A stretch of 64,000 nucleotides of DNA from Robertkochia marina. GTDB taxonomy: Bacteria > Bacteroidota > Bacteroidia > Flavobacteriales > Flavobacteriaceae. Under the pieces are notes generated by a model that made no database searches, was not told the origin of the DNA, and saw nothing but the letters and a program-made list of their open reading frames with translations. This document shows, piece after piece, positions 41,517 through 48,963 of this stretch (position 1 is its first letter; every line of letters begins with the position of its first letter). The stretch spans positions 1,240,001 to 1,304,000 of the forward strand of contig NZ_SSMC01000001.1 in assembly GCF_004799345.1 (NCBI RefSeq), given 5' to 3'. The position numbers and the translations under genes are program-made.

Positions 41517-44309
41517 ATGAGAAATCTATTAACGTTTATTGCGATCTTCTGTACCGCGATGACTTTTGCCCAGGATCAGAATGGTTCTATTAGCGGGAAG
41601 ATCCTGGATAAGGAAATGAACGAGGAACCCCTGCCTTTTGCTAATGTTCAGATCGCCGGCTCCACCCAGGGAACCACCACAGACTTTGACGGTCTTTTTG
41701 AACTGACCAATGTTGCCCCCGGTACCTATACCCTTGTGATTAGTTTTGTAGGGTATGAAACCCTTGAATTGACGGATGTTGTTGTTGAGGCCGGTAAGGT
41801 AACAGAGGTGAATACTTCTTTAGGCGCCGGAAGCGTGAGTCTTGATGAGGTGGTAGTAACTACTACTGTACGAAGAGACTCAGAAACGGCCCTGCTCTTA
41901 GATCAGAAAAAAGCGGTTGAAATTAAAGAGAGTATCGGGGCTCAACAGCTCACCAAAATAGGAGTATCTGATGCTGCCACAGCCACCACCAAAATATCAG
42001 GTGTTACCAGTAGTGAAGGTTCGGGAGATGTTTTTATCCGTGGACTTGGAGACCGATATCTGAGTACCACCCTGAACGGGCTGCCAATTCCATCTGATGA
42101 TGTTGACAGAAAAAATATTGACCTTGGATTATTCCCAACCCGGGTGATCCAGAATGTGGGAGTAAGTAAAACCTACAGCGTTGAAAACTATGCAGACCAG
42201 GCCTCAGGAACCGTAGATGTTTCTTCAAGAGAACTGGTAGGTGATCAGGAGTTCAGCGTACGTGTTCGAGGAGGTGCCAACACCAATGTGATCTCCGATG
42301 GGGTTGCAGGTAACTTTAAAGTATCACCAATGCAGAACGAGACCACTCTTGGTTTTTACAACCAAAACAATCTCACGTTTAATAATATGCTTGATCAGAC
42401 CTGGAACACCCAGGAAACCTCAGCTCCTTTTAATGGAAGCGTGGCTGTATCGGCAGGGAAAAAAATTGGAGAGAAACTGAAGCTGTTTTTTACAGGTTCA
42501 CAATCTATCTCACACCAATACCGTGAAGGGATCTTTAAACTCTATGATCAAAACTTCCTGGACGACAGTTTGAACGATGTTACAGAGTACAGGAAGAATG
42601 TAACTACCTCCGGTTTGTTTGATGCTACCTATGCATTTAATTATAACAATAAGATCAAATTCAACACCCTTCTTATCAACACCATCAATGACCAGGTGTA
42701 TGAAGCCGGGCGTGATGGAACAGGTTTGATCTTTGAGGAAACCAACCCGGGAGAAGGATTCTCTCAGTTCATCCGTGACCAGAACCTTAAGCAGACCCGC
42801 CTTTGGGTAACCCAGCTTTCAGGTTCGCATCCATTATTTGAAAAAAATCAAATTGATTGGGCGGTTGGTTATAACCGTGTAGACGCTGATGAACCTAACC
42901 GTATTCGTAACGAGGTGAATTTCATGATGGACTCGGTTCAGTTAGGCAGAACAGGAGGTTTCCAGCAGAGTAAGCGTCTGCAGAAGATCGGAGATGATGA
43001 GTATAACGCTCGTATTAAAGATGTCTTTACCATAAAAGATGAAGAGAACACTCAGATCAGTATAGCCTTAGGAGGTAGTTTCAGGTATAAGGAACGTAAT
43101 TTCTTATCCCAGGTTTACGGGGTTGAAGAGGCTTTCTTAAGTGCAGTAACACCAACTTCTATCGATGATCTTAGTTCAGTATTTGTGCGAAATAACTTTG
43201 TGAATGAACTCCTTGATTTCAATATACAGCCGGTTGATTCTTATGATGCCGATCTTCAGTCAATCGCAGCTTTTACAACCTTTAACCTGGGCATCAATAA
43301 GTGGAATTTTAACCTGGGAGTTCGTTATCAGGATGATGACCTGAAGGTAGCCTATGACGTAGGTAACGTACCCGGACGAATAGGAGAAAACGATAAGGCT
43401 TATCAAAATCTTTATCCAAGCTTTAATGTTAAGTACAGCCTTAGTGAGAATAGCGCGATCAGATTTGCAACCAGCCGTACCATTACACTGCCGGAGTTTA
43501 AAGAGATAGCTCCTTTTGAATATGTGTCTCCAACAGGGCTGATCACCAGAGGTAACCCCGAGCTGGAAGCATCAACCAACTATAACTATGATCTGAAGTG
43601 GGAATATTTCCCGAGTTCATCACAGTTATTGTCATTGGCAGCTTTTTATAAGGAAATTGAGAACCCTATTAACCGTGTGATCACCAGAGGAGCATCAGGT
43701 ATTTTCTCTTATTTCAACACCAGTGACAGAGCGGAGGTTTACGGGCTGGAATTTGAAAGCCGTATTGATCTGCTGAAATCTGAAGAAGAATTGGCCGGAT
43801 ACGATCTTGGCCTGAACCTGAATGCTACCCGTATGTGGCACACCCAGGACCTGAGAGAGATTCGCACTGAAGACGGAAGCCGAATCATCAGAACCTTCCG
43901 TTACAAAGGAAAAACGGAAACCGGACTGCAGGGAGCTGCCGATTGGATCCTGAACTCTACCCTGAATTTTGAGGCTAAATCAGAGAATCCATTCACTGCT
44001 GCCCTTACAGCGAACTATTCTTCAGATAAGATCTTCTCTCTGGGGGGAGCTCCCTTAAACCAGGATCTGAGTGAGACCGAATATAACGATGAGATCATCG
44101 AAAAAGGATTCGTAACCCTTGACCTGGTACTTGGAAAAAGACTGGGCGATCATTGGAACGTTCAGTTCAGAGGACTTAACCTGTTAAATCCTGATATCAA
44201 AAGAACACAATTGGTAAGGCCTGGAAATACAGGAATTGAATCAGATAAGACTGTACGTTCATACACCAACGGATCTGTATTCAGCCTTGGAGTTCAGTAT
44301 ACATTTTAA
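41517..44309 (+). CDS. TonB-dependent receptor with carboxypeptidase-regulatory-like domain
   Basis: This 930-residue outer-membrane transporter has a signal peptide (1-19), a carboxypeptidase-regulatory-like domain (about 24-105, ITGKI-type fold: GSISGKILDKEMNEEPLPFANV), a plug with VFIRGLGDRYLSTTLNGLPIPSDDVDRKNIDLGLFP and a barrel ending SVFSLGVQYTF. It has no SusD partner; instead a beta-helix lipoprotein gene follows. The phased repeats upstream, next to a PhoB-type regulator, suggest induction by phosphate limitation. The ligand is unknown. The ATG at 41517 is preferred over 41472 because it starts a proper signal peptide. Confidence 0.92.
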   Translation: MRNLLTFIAIFCTAMTFAQDQNGSISGKILDKEMNEEPLPFANVQIAGSTQGTTTDFDGLFELTNVAPGTYTLVISFVGYETLELTDVVVEAGKVTEVNTSLGAGSVSLDEVVVTTTVRRDSETALLLDQKKAVEIKESIGAQQLTKIGVSDAATATTKISGVTSSEGSGDVFIRGLGDRYLSTTLNGLPIPSDDVDRKNIDLGLFPTRVIQNVGVSKTYSVENYADQASGTVDVSSRELVGDQEFSVRVRGGANTNVISDGVAGNFKVSPMQNETTLGFYNQNNLTFNNMLDQTWNTQETSAPFNGSVAVSAGKKIGEKLKLFFTGSQSISHQYREGIFKLYDQNFLDDSLNDVTEYRKNVTTSGLFDATYAFNYNNKIKFNTLLINTINDQVYEAGRDGTGLIFEETNPGEGFSQFIRDQNLKQTRLWVTQLSGSHPLFEKNQIDWAVGYNRVDADEPNRIRNEVNFMMDSVQLGRTGGFQQSKRLQKIGDDEYNARIKDVFTIKDEENTQISIALGGSFRYKERNFLSQVYGVEEAFLSAVTPTSIDDLSSVFVRNNFVNELLDFNIQPVDSYDADLQSIAAFTTFNLGINKWNFNLGVRYQDDDLKVAYDVGNVPGRIGENDKAYQNLYPSFNVKYSLSENSAIRFATSRTITLPEFKEIAPFEYVSPTGLITRGNPELEASTNYNYDLKWEYFPSSSQLLSLAAFYKEIENPINRVITRGASGIFSYFNTSDRAEVYGLEFESRIDLLKSEEELAGYDLGLNLNATRMWHTQDLREIRTEDGSRIIRTFRYKGKTETGLQGAADWILNSTLNFEAKSENPFTAALTANYSSDKIFSLGGAPLNQDLSETEYNDEIIEKGFVTLDLVLGKRLGDHWNVQFRGLNLLNPDIKRTQLVRPGNTGIESDKTVRSYTNGSVFSLGVQYTF

Positions 44310-44347
44310 ATCAATAATCAATAATCAATAATCAATAATCAATAAAT
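44309..44347 (+). repeat. 7-base tandem repeat AATCAAT
   Basis: About five copies of (A)ATCAATA follow the receptor stop codon directly, before an AT-rich spacer to the next gene. It is another simple-sequence array with a 7-base unit, like that at 18243. Confidence 0.9.
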
Positions 44348-44373
44348 CTTAATCTTCAATTTAATCTTCAATC

Positions 44374-46347
44374 ATGAAAAGAGCAATTTTAAAAATTAGC
44401 GTGATAGCATCAGTATTTGCCGCGATCGCATTGGTAGGCTGTAGTGATGATGACGGTACCATACCGACTACTCCTCCTGACTTTGGTGGTGAAAATGACC
44501 TTACCGGGCAGATCACTGAAGATACGACGCTTGATGCTGCCATAGCCTATGAACTAACAGGTATTCTAAGTGTAGAAGCAGGTGCAACCCTGACCATCCC
44601 GGCCGGGACTACCATTACTTCTCAGGCGGGTACCGACCGATATATTGTAGTGCAAAAAGGTGCGATGATCGATATTCAGGGTACGGCCTCCAATCCGGTT
44701 GTGCTTACCTCAGAAGATGCTTCTCCAGGAGACTGGGGAGGGCTTGTTATCTGTGGAGATGCTGTAACTTCTTCGGGTATTGATGTGACTGCTGAAGTAG
44801 GTGGTCTCGTTTACGGAGGTGATAATCCTGCCGATAATTCAGGATCTATTAACTACCTGATCATCGAGGGAGCAGGTGCCCAGATCAACTCGGAGTCGCA
44901 GTACAACGGGCTTTCTCTTTATGCCGTAGGTTCAGGAACTTCGATCAATAACGTTGCTATCCTTAATGGAGCTGATGACGGAGTTGAATTTTTCGGGGGA
45001 TCTGTGGAGGTAACCAATCTTTACCTGGAAAATAACGAAGATGATGCGGTAGACTGGACCGAGAGATGGGACGGTGGTGTAACCAATACCTATGTATTAC
45101 ACACTATAGGGGAGTTCTCTACTGCAATCGAAGCAGACGGGGAGAACGCCAATCCTACCATCACTAACTTTACTTCCCTTTCTGAAACAGGAGGGGTAGC
45201 CCTTCAGTTTAAAAAGCAGTCAGGTGCTACTATTACAGGCTTGTCACTTACAGGATATGATACTTCGGTGGATCTGCCAAATGCTGCAGACCCTGCTGCC
45301 CCGACAGAGGCCGAGCTTTCCGTGATCCAGATCGAAGGAGTAACTGCCGATCCGGGGAATAGCTATACCGTGGCTCCGACCGTAGATATTAATGATTTTG
45401 CATGGGTGGCTAACCGCGGTACTGTAGAAGAAAGTGTTCTTCAGGGGTCTGTTTCAGGAGATGTGATCCTGGATCCTAATGTTGCCTATAGCCTGAACTC
45501 TTCTTATATCATTGAGGAAGGTGGATCGCTGACCATTCCTGCTGGTACAAGGATCACTGCTCGTGAAGGAGGAACCGATGTGTTTATTGCGGTTTTAAGA
45601 GGAGCAACCATCGATATTCAGGGAACAGAAACCAACCCGGTTGTCATGTCTTCTGCTAGTGGTAACCCGGGAGACTGGGGCGGACTTACCATTTGCGGAA
45701 ATGCCACCACAACTGCCGGAATTGGAGCCCAGGCTGAGGTAGGTGGCTTTGTCTATGGAGGCGATGATGATACCGAAAGTTCAGGCAGCATCAAAAACCT
45801 TGTACTTTACGGAACCGGAGCCCAGATCAATTCGGAGTCTCAGTATAATGGAATTTCGTTCTATGCTGTAGGTTCGGGAACCACAGTAGAGAACATAGCC
45901 ATCTATAACGGGGCTGATGATGGCGTAGAATTCTTTGGAGGAACAGTGAATGCTAAAAACATCTATCTTGAAAATCTTGAGGATGATGCGGTAGACTGGA
46001 CTGAAGGATGGAGCGGTACCATTACTGATACTTATGTGTCTCATACCGATGCCAACTTCTCTACTGCAGTTGAGGCCGATGGTGAGAATAAGAATCCGCA
46101 ACTGGTTAATTTCACTGCTGTTTCTACAGTAGGAGGGCTTGCCTTGCAGTTCAAGAAAACTTCGGGAGCTACCTTCACTAACCTGTTCGTTGATGGGTAT
46201 AATACAAACCTGGATATGCCTAACGACGGGCCGACCACCAATGTAATAATTGATGGTACTCCGGTTCAGAGTGCTGCTGATGATGTATTTGCCAATGGTA
46301 GTGCCGTTGATATCTCAGGATGGACCTGGATCAATGCTGCTTTGTAA
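44374..46347 (+). CDS. Duplicated parallel-beta-helix lipoprotein
   Basis: This 657-residue lipoprotein (lipobox LVGC, Cys 23) is two tandem copies of a 300-residue module, about 45-350 and 355-657. Both contain GSLTIPAGT-like, ASPGDWGGL.ICG(D/N), AEVGG.VYGGD, GAQINSESQYNG(L/I)S, NGADDGVEFFGG, LENxEDDAVDWTE and FSTA(I/V)EADGEN(A/K)NP. The acid-rich repeats point to a right-handed beta-helix with many aspartates, perhaps for metal or ligand binding. It is the partner of the upstream TonB receptor, 64 bases apart, and is followed by a terminator, so both probably form one unit. No experimental function is known to me for this family. Confidence 0.85.
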   Translation: MKRAILKISVIASVFAAIALVGCSDDDGTIPTTPPDFGGENDLTGQITEDTTLDAAIAYELTGILSVEAGATLTIPAGTTITSQAGTDRYIVVQKGAMIDIQGTASNPVVLTSEDASPGDWGGLVICGDAVTSSGIDVTAEVGGLVYGGDNPADNSGSINYLIIEGAGAQINSESQYNGLSLYAVGSGTSINNVAILNGADDGVEFFGGSVEVTNLYLENNEDDAVDWTERWDGGVTNTYVLHTIGEFSTAIEADGENANPTITNFTSLSETGGVALQFKKQSGATITGLSLTGYDTSVDLPNAADPAAPTEAELSVIQIEGVTADPGNSYTVAPTVDINDFAWVANRGTVEESVLQGSVSGDVILDPNVAYSLNSSYIIEEGGSLTIPAGTRITAREGGTDVFIAVLRGATIDIQGTETNPVVMSSASGNPGDWGGLTICGNATTTAGIGAQAEVGGFVYGGDDDTESSGSIKNLVLYGTGAQINSESQYNGISFYAVGSGTTVENIAIYNGADDGVEFFGGTVNAKNIYLENLEDDAVDWTEGWSGTITDTYVSHTDANFSTAVEADGENKNPQLVNFTAVSTVGGLALQFKKTSGATFTNLFVDGYNTNLDMPNDGPTTNVIIDGTPVQSAADDVFANGSAVDISGWTWINAAL

Positions 46348-46376
46348 TTCACAGCGCACATTAAAATATATGAAAG

Positions 46377-46399
46377 AGCACCCTTCGGGGTGCTTTTTT
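46377..46399 (+). terminator. Intrinsic terminator of the receptor/beta-helix unit
   Basis: AGCACCC-TTCG-GGGTGCT is a 7-pair stem with a stable UUCG loop, followed by six T residues. It ends the unit at 44374-46347. Confidence 0.93.
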
Positions 46400-46407
46400 A
46401 TTTTGGC

Positions 46408-46415
46408 TACTTTTG
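46408..46415 (+). promoter_or_regulatory. -7 promoter box of the LuxE-like gene
   Basis: TACTTTTG matches TAnnTTTG and lies 15 bases before the ATG at 46430 and 9 bases after the terminator stem, so the downstream gene is separately transcribed. Confidence 0.6.
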
Positions 46416-46429
46416 TCAGGAATTCAACT

Positions 46430-47404
46430 ATGGAGAAACAAGAGATTTTTGGCATTAAGAATAACCGGGATTTTGAGGAAGCCTGTTTGCAGGTCTTTCA
46501 ACAGCAGTACCGGGAAAATCGGGTATACCGGAAATTCTGCGATCTGCTTACCCGCACGCCCGAAGAGGTTTCATCTGTAGCATCCATTCCCTTTATGCCT
46601 ATTGAGTTCTTTAAGCAACACAGGATACTTTGCGAGGGAAGGGAAGTGGTACAGACCTTTACCAGCAGCGGTACCACGGGGTCTCAAACCAGTAAACATC
46701 ATGTGCCCGATCTCAGTATCTATGAGCATAGTTTCAGAAGAGGTTTTGAGCAGTTTTACGGTCCTGTAAAAGATTTTGTGGTACTTGCTCTCCTGCCTTC
46801 CTATTTAGAGCGTACCGGTTCTTCTTTGATCTACATGGTTGACGATATGATCAGGGAGTCAGATCATCCGGAGAGTGGATTCTTCTTGAAGGAGATCGAT
46901 GAGCTGGCTGTGCTTTTAAAAAGACTGGATCAGGAAAAGAAAAAGGTGTTGTTGATAGGGGTTTCTTTTGCCTTACTTGACCTGGTAGAGAGGCATCGCT
47001 TCCAATTAAAGCATACCGTGGTTATGGAGACAGGGGGAATGAAGGGTCGCAGAAAAGAGCTCATCCGAGCCGAACTCCACTCCATACTTAAAGAAGGATT
47101 TGGGGTTGGGCAGATCCATTCAGAATACGGTATGACCGAACTGCTGAGCCAGGCGTATTCCAGGGGAGACGGAATTTTTAATACCCCACCCTGGATGCGG
47201 GTGCTTATTCGCGATATGGAAGATCCTTTCTCCTACCTGGAAGATAACAGGACCGGGGGCATTAATGTAATCGATCTGGCCAATATACATACCTGCTCCT
47301 TTATTGCCACACAGGACCTTGGGCGCAGGCATGCTGGCGGTTTTGAAGTCTTGGGCCGCTTTGATAATAGTGATATCAGGGGGTGTAATTTAATGGTCAT
47401 GTAA
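46430..47404 (+). CDS. LuxE-type acyl-protein synthetase / adenylate-forming enzyme-like protein
   Basis: This 324-residue protein resembles the acyl-protein synthetase LuxE. It carries the adenylate-forming motif TFTSSGTTGSQTSKHHVPD near residue 80 and later VVMETGGMKGRRKEL and SEYGMTELLSQAYS, the A5-type signature of that superfamily. LuxE-type enzymes activate a fatty acid with ATP and transfer it to a Cys; no luxCDAB genes are here. In Bacteroidota such genes occur alone, with an unknown carboxylic substrate. The start at 46430 follows a -7 box and a terminator. A longer upstream frame crosses the previous gene and is not credible. Confidence 0.82.
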   Translation: MEKQEIFGIKNNRDFEEACLQVFQQQYRENRVYRKFCDLLTRTPEEVSSVASIPFMPIEFFKQHRILCEGREVVQTFTSSGTTGSQTSKHHVPDLSIYEHSFRRGFEQFYGPVKDFVVLALLPSYLERTGSSLIYMVDDMIRESDHPESGFFLKEIDELAVLLKRLDQEKKKVLLIGVSFALLDLVERHRFQLKHTVVMETGGMKGRRKELIRAELHSILKEGFGVGQIHSEYGMTELLSQAYSRGDGIFNTPPWMRVLIRDMEDPFSYLEDNRTGGINVIDLANIHTCSFIATQDLGRRHAGGFEVLGRFDNSDIRGCNLMVM

Positions 47405-47509
47405 CCACCCCGTTCACAGCTAAAGCTGTGGCCACCCCAGAACCACCCCGAATCACGCTATAAGCGTGATCCACCCCAGAACCACCCCGAATCACACTTA
47501 AAGCGTGAT
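47403..47509 (+). repeat. Three tandem 38-base palindromic units (AACCACCCCGA-hairpin)
   Basis: Units begin at 47403, 47441 and 47480 (spacing 38-39). Each has AACCACCCCG, a hairpin and CCACCCC. The hairpins differ in sequence but remain paired: CACAGC/GCTGTG, ATCACGCT/AGCGTGAT, ATCACAC/GCGTGAT (one mismatch). Preserved pairing with changing sequence indicates that the structure matters. Confidence 0.85.
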
Positions 47510-47512
47510 CCA

Positions 47513-47533
47513 CCCCTCCTTGGAAAGGAGGGG
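47513..47533 (+). repeat. 9-bp hairpin CCCCTCCTT-GGA-AAGGAGGGG, left arm
   Basis: A perfect 9-pair stem with a 3-base loop closes the left repeat array. The same hairpin core is present in the right arm at 47971-47991. Confidence 0.92.
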
Positions 47534-47594
47534 GTAAATTTTAATTCTTTTGAGAGTAGATCGAATATGTAGCATATATTCTATATATTTGAAA

Positions 47595-47957
47595 ATGCGC
47601 TCTAACTTCAATAGAAAATATCAGACGGAATACCGACGAAAGTTGAGAAATGAAGCAACACTTTATGAACGAACTTTATGGAGTAAGTTGCGTGGTCGTC
47701 AACTGGAAGGTAGAAAATTCAGGAGGCAGGCCGGTATAGGGAAATATATAGCAGATTTTTATTGCCCTTCTGAAAAGATGATTGTAGAATTAGAAGGGCC
47801 CTATCATTATACGGATCAAGTCAATGAAAGGGATAAGGAACGTGAATTATATTTCAAAAAATTAGGAATTAAAGTCTTGAGAATTCCAAATCCGCATAGT
47901 GCTGAAGCTCTCCGGAACGTATTAAATGAAATATCCTCTCAATTCAGGCCCGAATAA
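47595..47957 (+). CDS. DUF559 endonuclease-like protein
   Basis: This 120-residue protein is of the DUF559 type, a PD-(D/E)xK-like fold related to very-short-patch repair nucleases. Signature segments are ATLYERTLWSKLRGRQLEGRKFRRQAGIGKYIADFYCPSEKMIVELEGPYH, with Glu25, Asp54, Glu65 and Glu67 in the positions of a metal site (D-x10-E-x-E), then RELYFKKLGIKVLRIPN. It probably cleaves or nicks DNA. It is AT-richer than its neighbours, unlike them in strand context, and enclosed by inverted palindromic repeats. A start at 47595 is preferred because it begins the conserved block; 47550 is a non-ATG extension. Confidence 0.88.
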   Translation: MRSNFNRKYQTEYRRKLRNEATLYERTLWSKLRGRQLEGRKFRRQAGIGKYIADFYCPSEKMIVELEGPYHYTDQVNERDKERELYFKKLGIKVLRIPNPHSAEALRNVLNEISSQFRPE

Positions 47958-47970
47958 AAGCACTAATTAC

Positions 47971-48013
47971 ACCCTCCTTTCCAAGGAGGGTCGCTGATGA
48001 TCTATCATCAGCG
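47971..48013 (+). repeat. Right-arm hairpins ACCCTCCTT/AAGGAGGGT and CGCTGATGA/TCATCAGCG
   Basis: Two perfect 9-pair stems stand side by side (47971-47991 with loop TCC, 47992-48013 with loop TCTA) followed by GGGTGGTT. They mirror the left arm: read on the other strand the order is again ACCACCCC-hairpin-ACCCTCCTTGGAAAGGAGGGT. Confidence 0.9.
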
Positions 48014-48027
48014 GGGTGGTTAAAGCA

Positions 48028-48873
48028 TCACCGAGGCAATTCGAACCGATAGAGCACCCCGCCTTCCCCGTGGCTTCGTTCATCAGAGAGCAGCAGGGTA
48101 TGATGGTCATAAAAGCACAAGCCTTCTTTCTGGGTGCGGTGCTCGAGGTCTATGACCTTGAATTTTGGTACCTCGTCTGTTCCCAGGAAATTGGCAGCCA
48201 GCAATACCTTATCATAAGTTAAAAGTGCCAGGGTTTTTCCGTCCGGGCTGATATCGGCGGCAGTAACCCTGCAGTTATCGTTGTCATCACAGGCCGGGAT
48301 CTCAGCTACTAATTTTGCAGTGTATTTTCCGGAGGCAGCAGGTACGGAGTACACCTTCACCAATTCTTCCTCTTCCTCATTTTCGTCTTTGGAAAAAATA
48401 TATAGCCTGCCCTTGTGGTACACCAGGGCTTCTGCATTGATGGGTTGATTCTTTTTATGTCCGGGGTAGCGGAATTCAATTTCTTCTGCTTCCATATCGT
48501 CTCCGGTTGCTGAGGCCGGATTTGGCAGCTTGTATATAAAAAGTTCATCGCGTTTATAACTATTGTTTCCAATGTCTGCGATGTAAACATTGCCTTTTTC
48601 ATCAGCGGCAATGTCTTCCCAATCTTCATTTACAGCCCCTTTGATATTGAATTCCTTCACGATCTTCCCCTGAATATCCAGGCCGTATAGATGATCCTTG
48701 TTTCCTGAATCATTAATGCTCCAGATCAGATCGCTTCCCGGCACGGTTTCCAGACCTGAGTTTTCACGCATTTCCTCGGGCAACCAGGTGAGCACTTCCA
48801 GGTGATCAGGGATCGTTTGGCTGCAATTAAAAGAGAGTACCCATATTAATATGGAGGTGATGGTCCATTTCAT
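48028..48873 (-). CDS. Beta-propeller lipoprotein (SdiA-regulated-like)
   Basis: This 281-residue protein has a short signal and lipobox (LSFNC, Cys 17), then repeated blades, NSGLETVPGSDLIWSINDSGNKDHLYGLDIQGKIVKEF, DWEDIAADEKGNVYIADIGNN, AEALVYHKGRLYIFSKDEN, AADISPDGKTLALLTYDKVLL and KEGLCFYDHHTLLLSDE. The motif E(D/G)I(A)xDxxGNxYIADIGNN resembles the SdiA-regulated/esterase-like propeller family. No enzyme site is evident, so an extracytoplasmic binding or scaffold role is likely. The gene runs convergently to the LuxE-like gene, with the repeat element between them. Confidence 0.75.
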   Translation of the reverse strand: MKWTITSILIWVLSFNCSQTIPDHLEVLTWLPEEMRENSGLETVPGSDLIWSINDSGNKDHLYGLDIQGKIVKEFNIKGAVNEDWEDIAADEKGNVYIADIGNNSYKRDELFIYKLPNPASATGDDMEAEEIEFRYPGHKKNQPINAEALVYHKGRLYIFSKDENEEEEELVKVYSVPAASGKYTAKLVAEIPACDDNDNCRVTAADISPDGKTLALLTYDKVLLAANFLGTDEVPKFKVIDLEHRTQKEGLCFYDHHTLLLSDERSHGEGGVLYRFELPR

Positions 48874-48928
48874 GTAAAAAATTTACGAACAACCCGCCAA
48901 TTTGGAAAGCGATTTTAAATTTTAACGC

Positions 48929-48936
48929 TATTTTTG
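48929..48936 (+). promoter_or_regulatory. -7 promoter box of the LacI-family gene
   Basis: TATTTTTG fits TAnnTTTG, 27 bases before the ATG at 48964, with TTTG at 48901-48904 (spacer 24 bases, slightly long) as a possible -33. Confidence 0.5.
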
Positions 48937-48963
48937 AATGAATTCAAAAGTTTCCTACACTCC

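Larger units (their letters stand above)
47402..48022. mobile_element. DUF559 nuclease gene within an inverted array of palindromic repeats
   Basis: The 621-base segment lies exactly between two convergent genes. It begins with TAACCACCCCG (47402-47412), which contains the stop codon of the LuxE-like gene, and ends with its perfect 11-base complement CGGGGTGGTTA (48012-48022), six bases from the next gene's stop. The left arm has three palindromic units and a long C/G hairpin, the right arm two hairpins of the same types in reverse order. The only gene inside encodes a DUF559 nuclease. The layout is that of a mobile or nuclease-linked repeat element. No target-site duplication is seen. Confidence 0.6.

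Noticed and set aside
46250-46429. N-terminal extension of the LuxE-like gene
   Set aside because: It would read through the end of the beta-helix gene, a terminator and a promoter box; the ATG at 46430 fits the conserved start.
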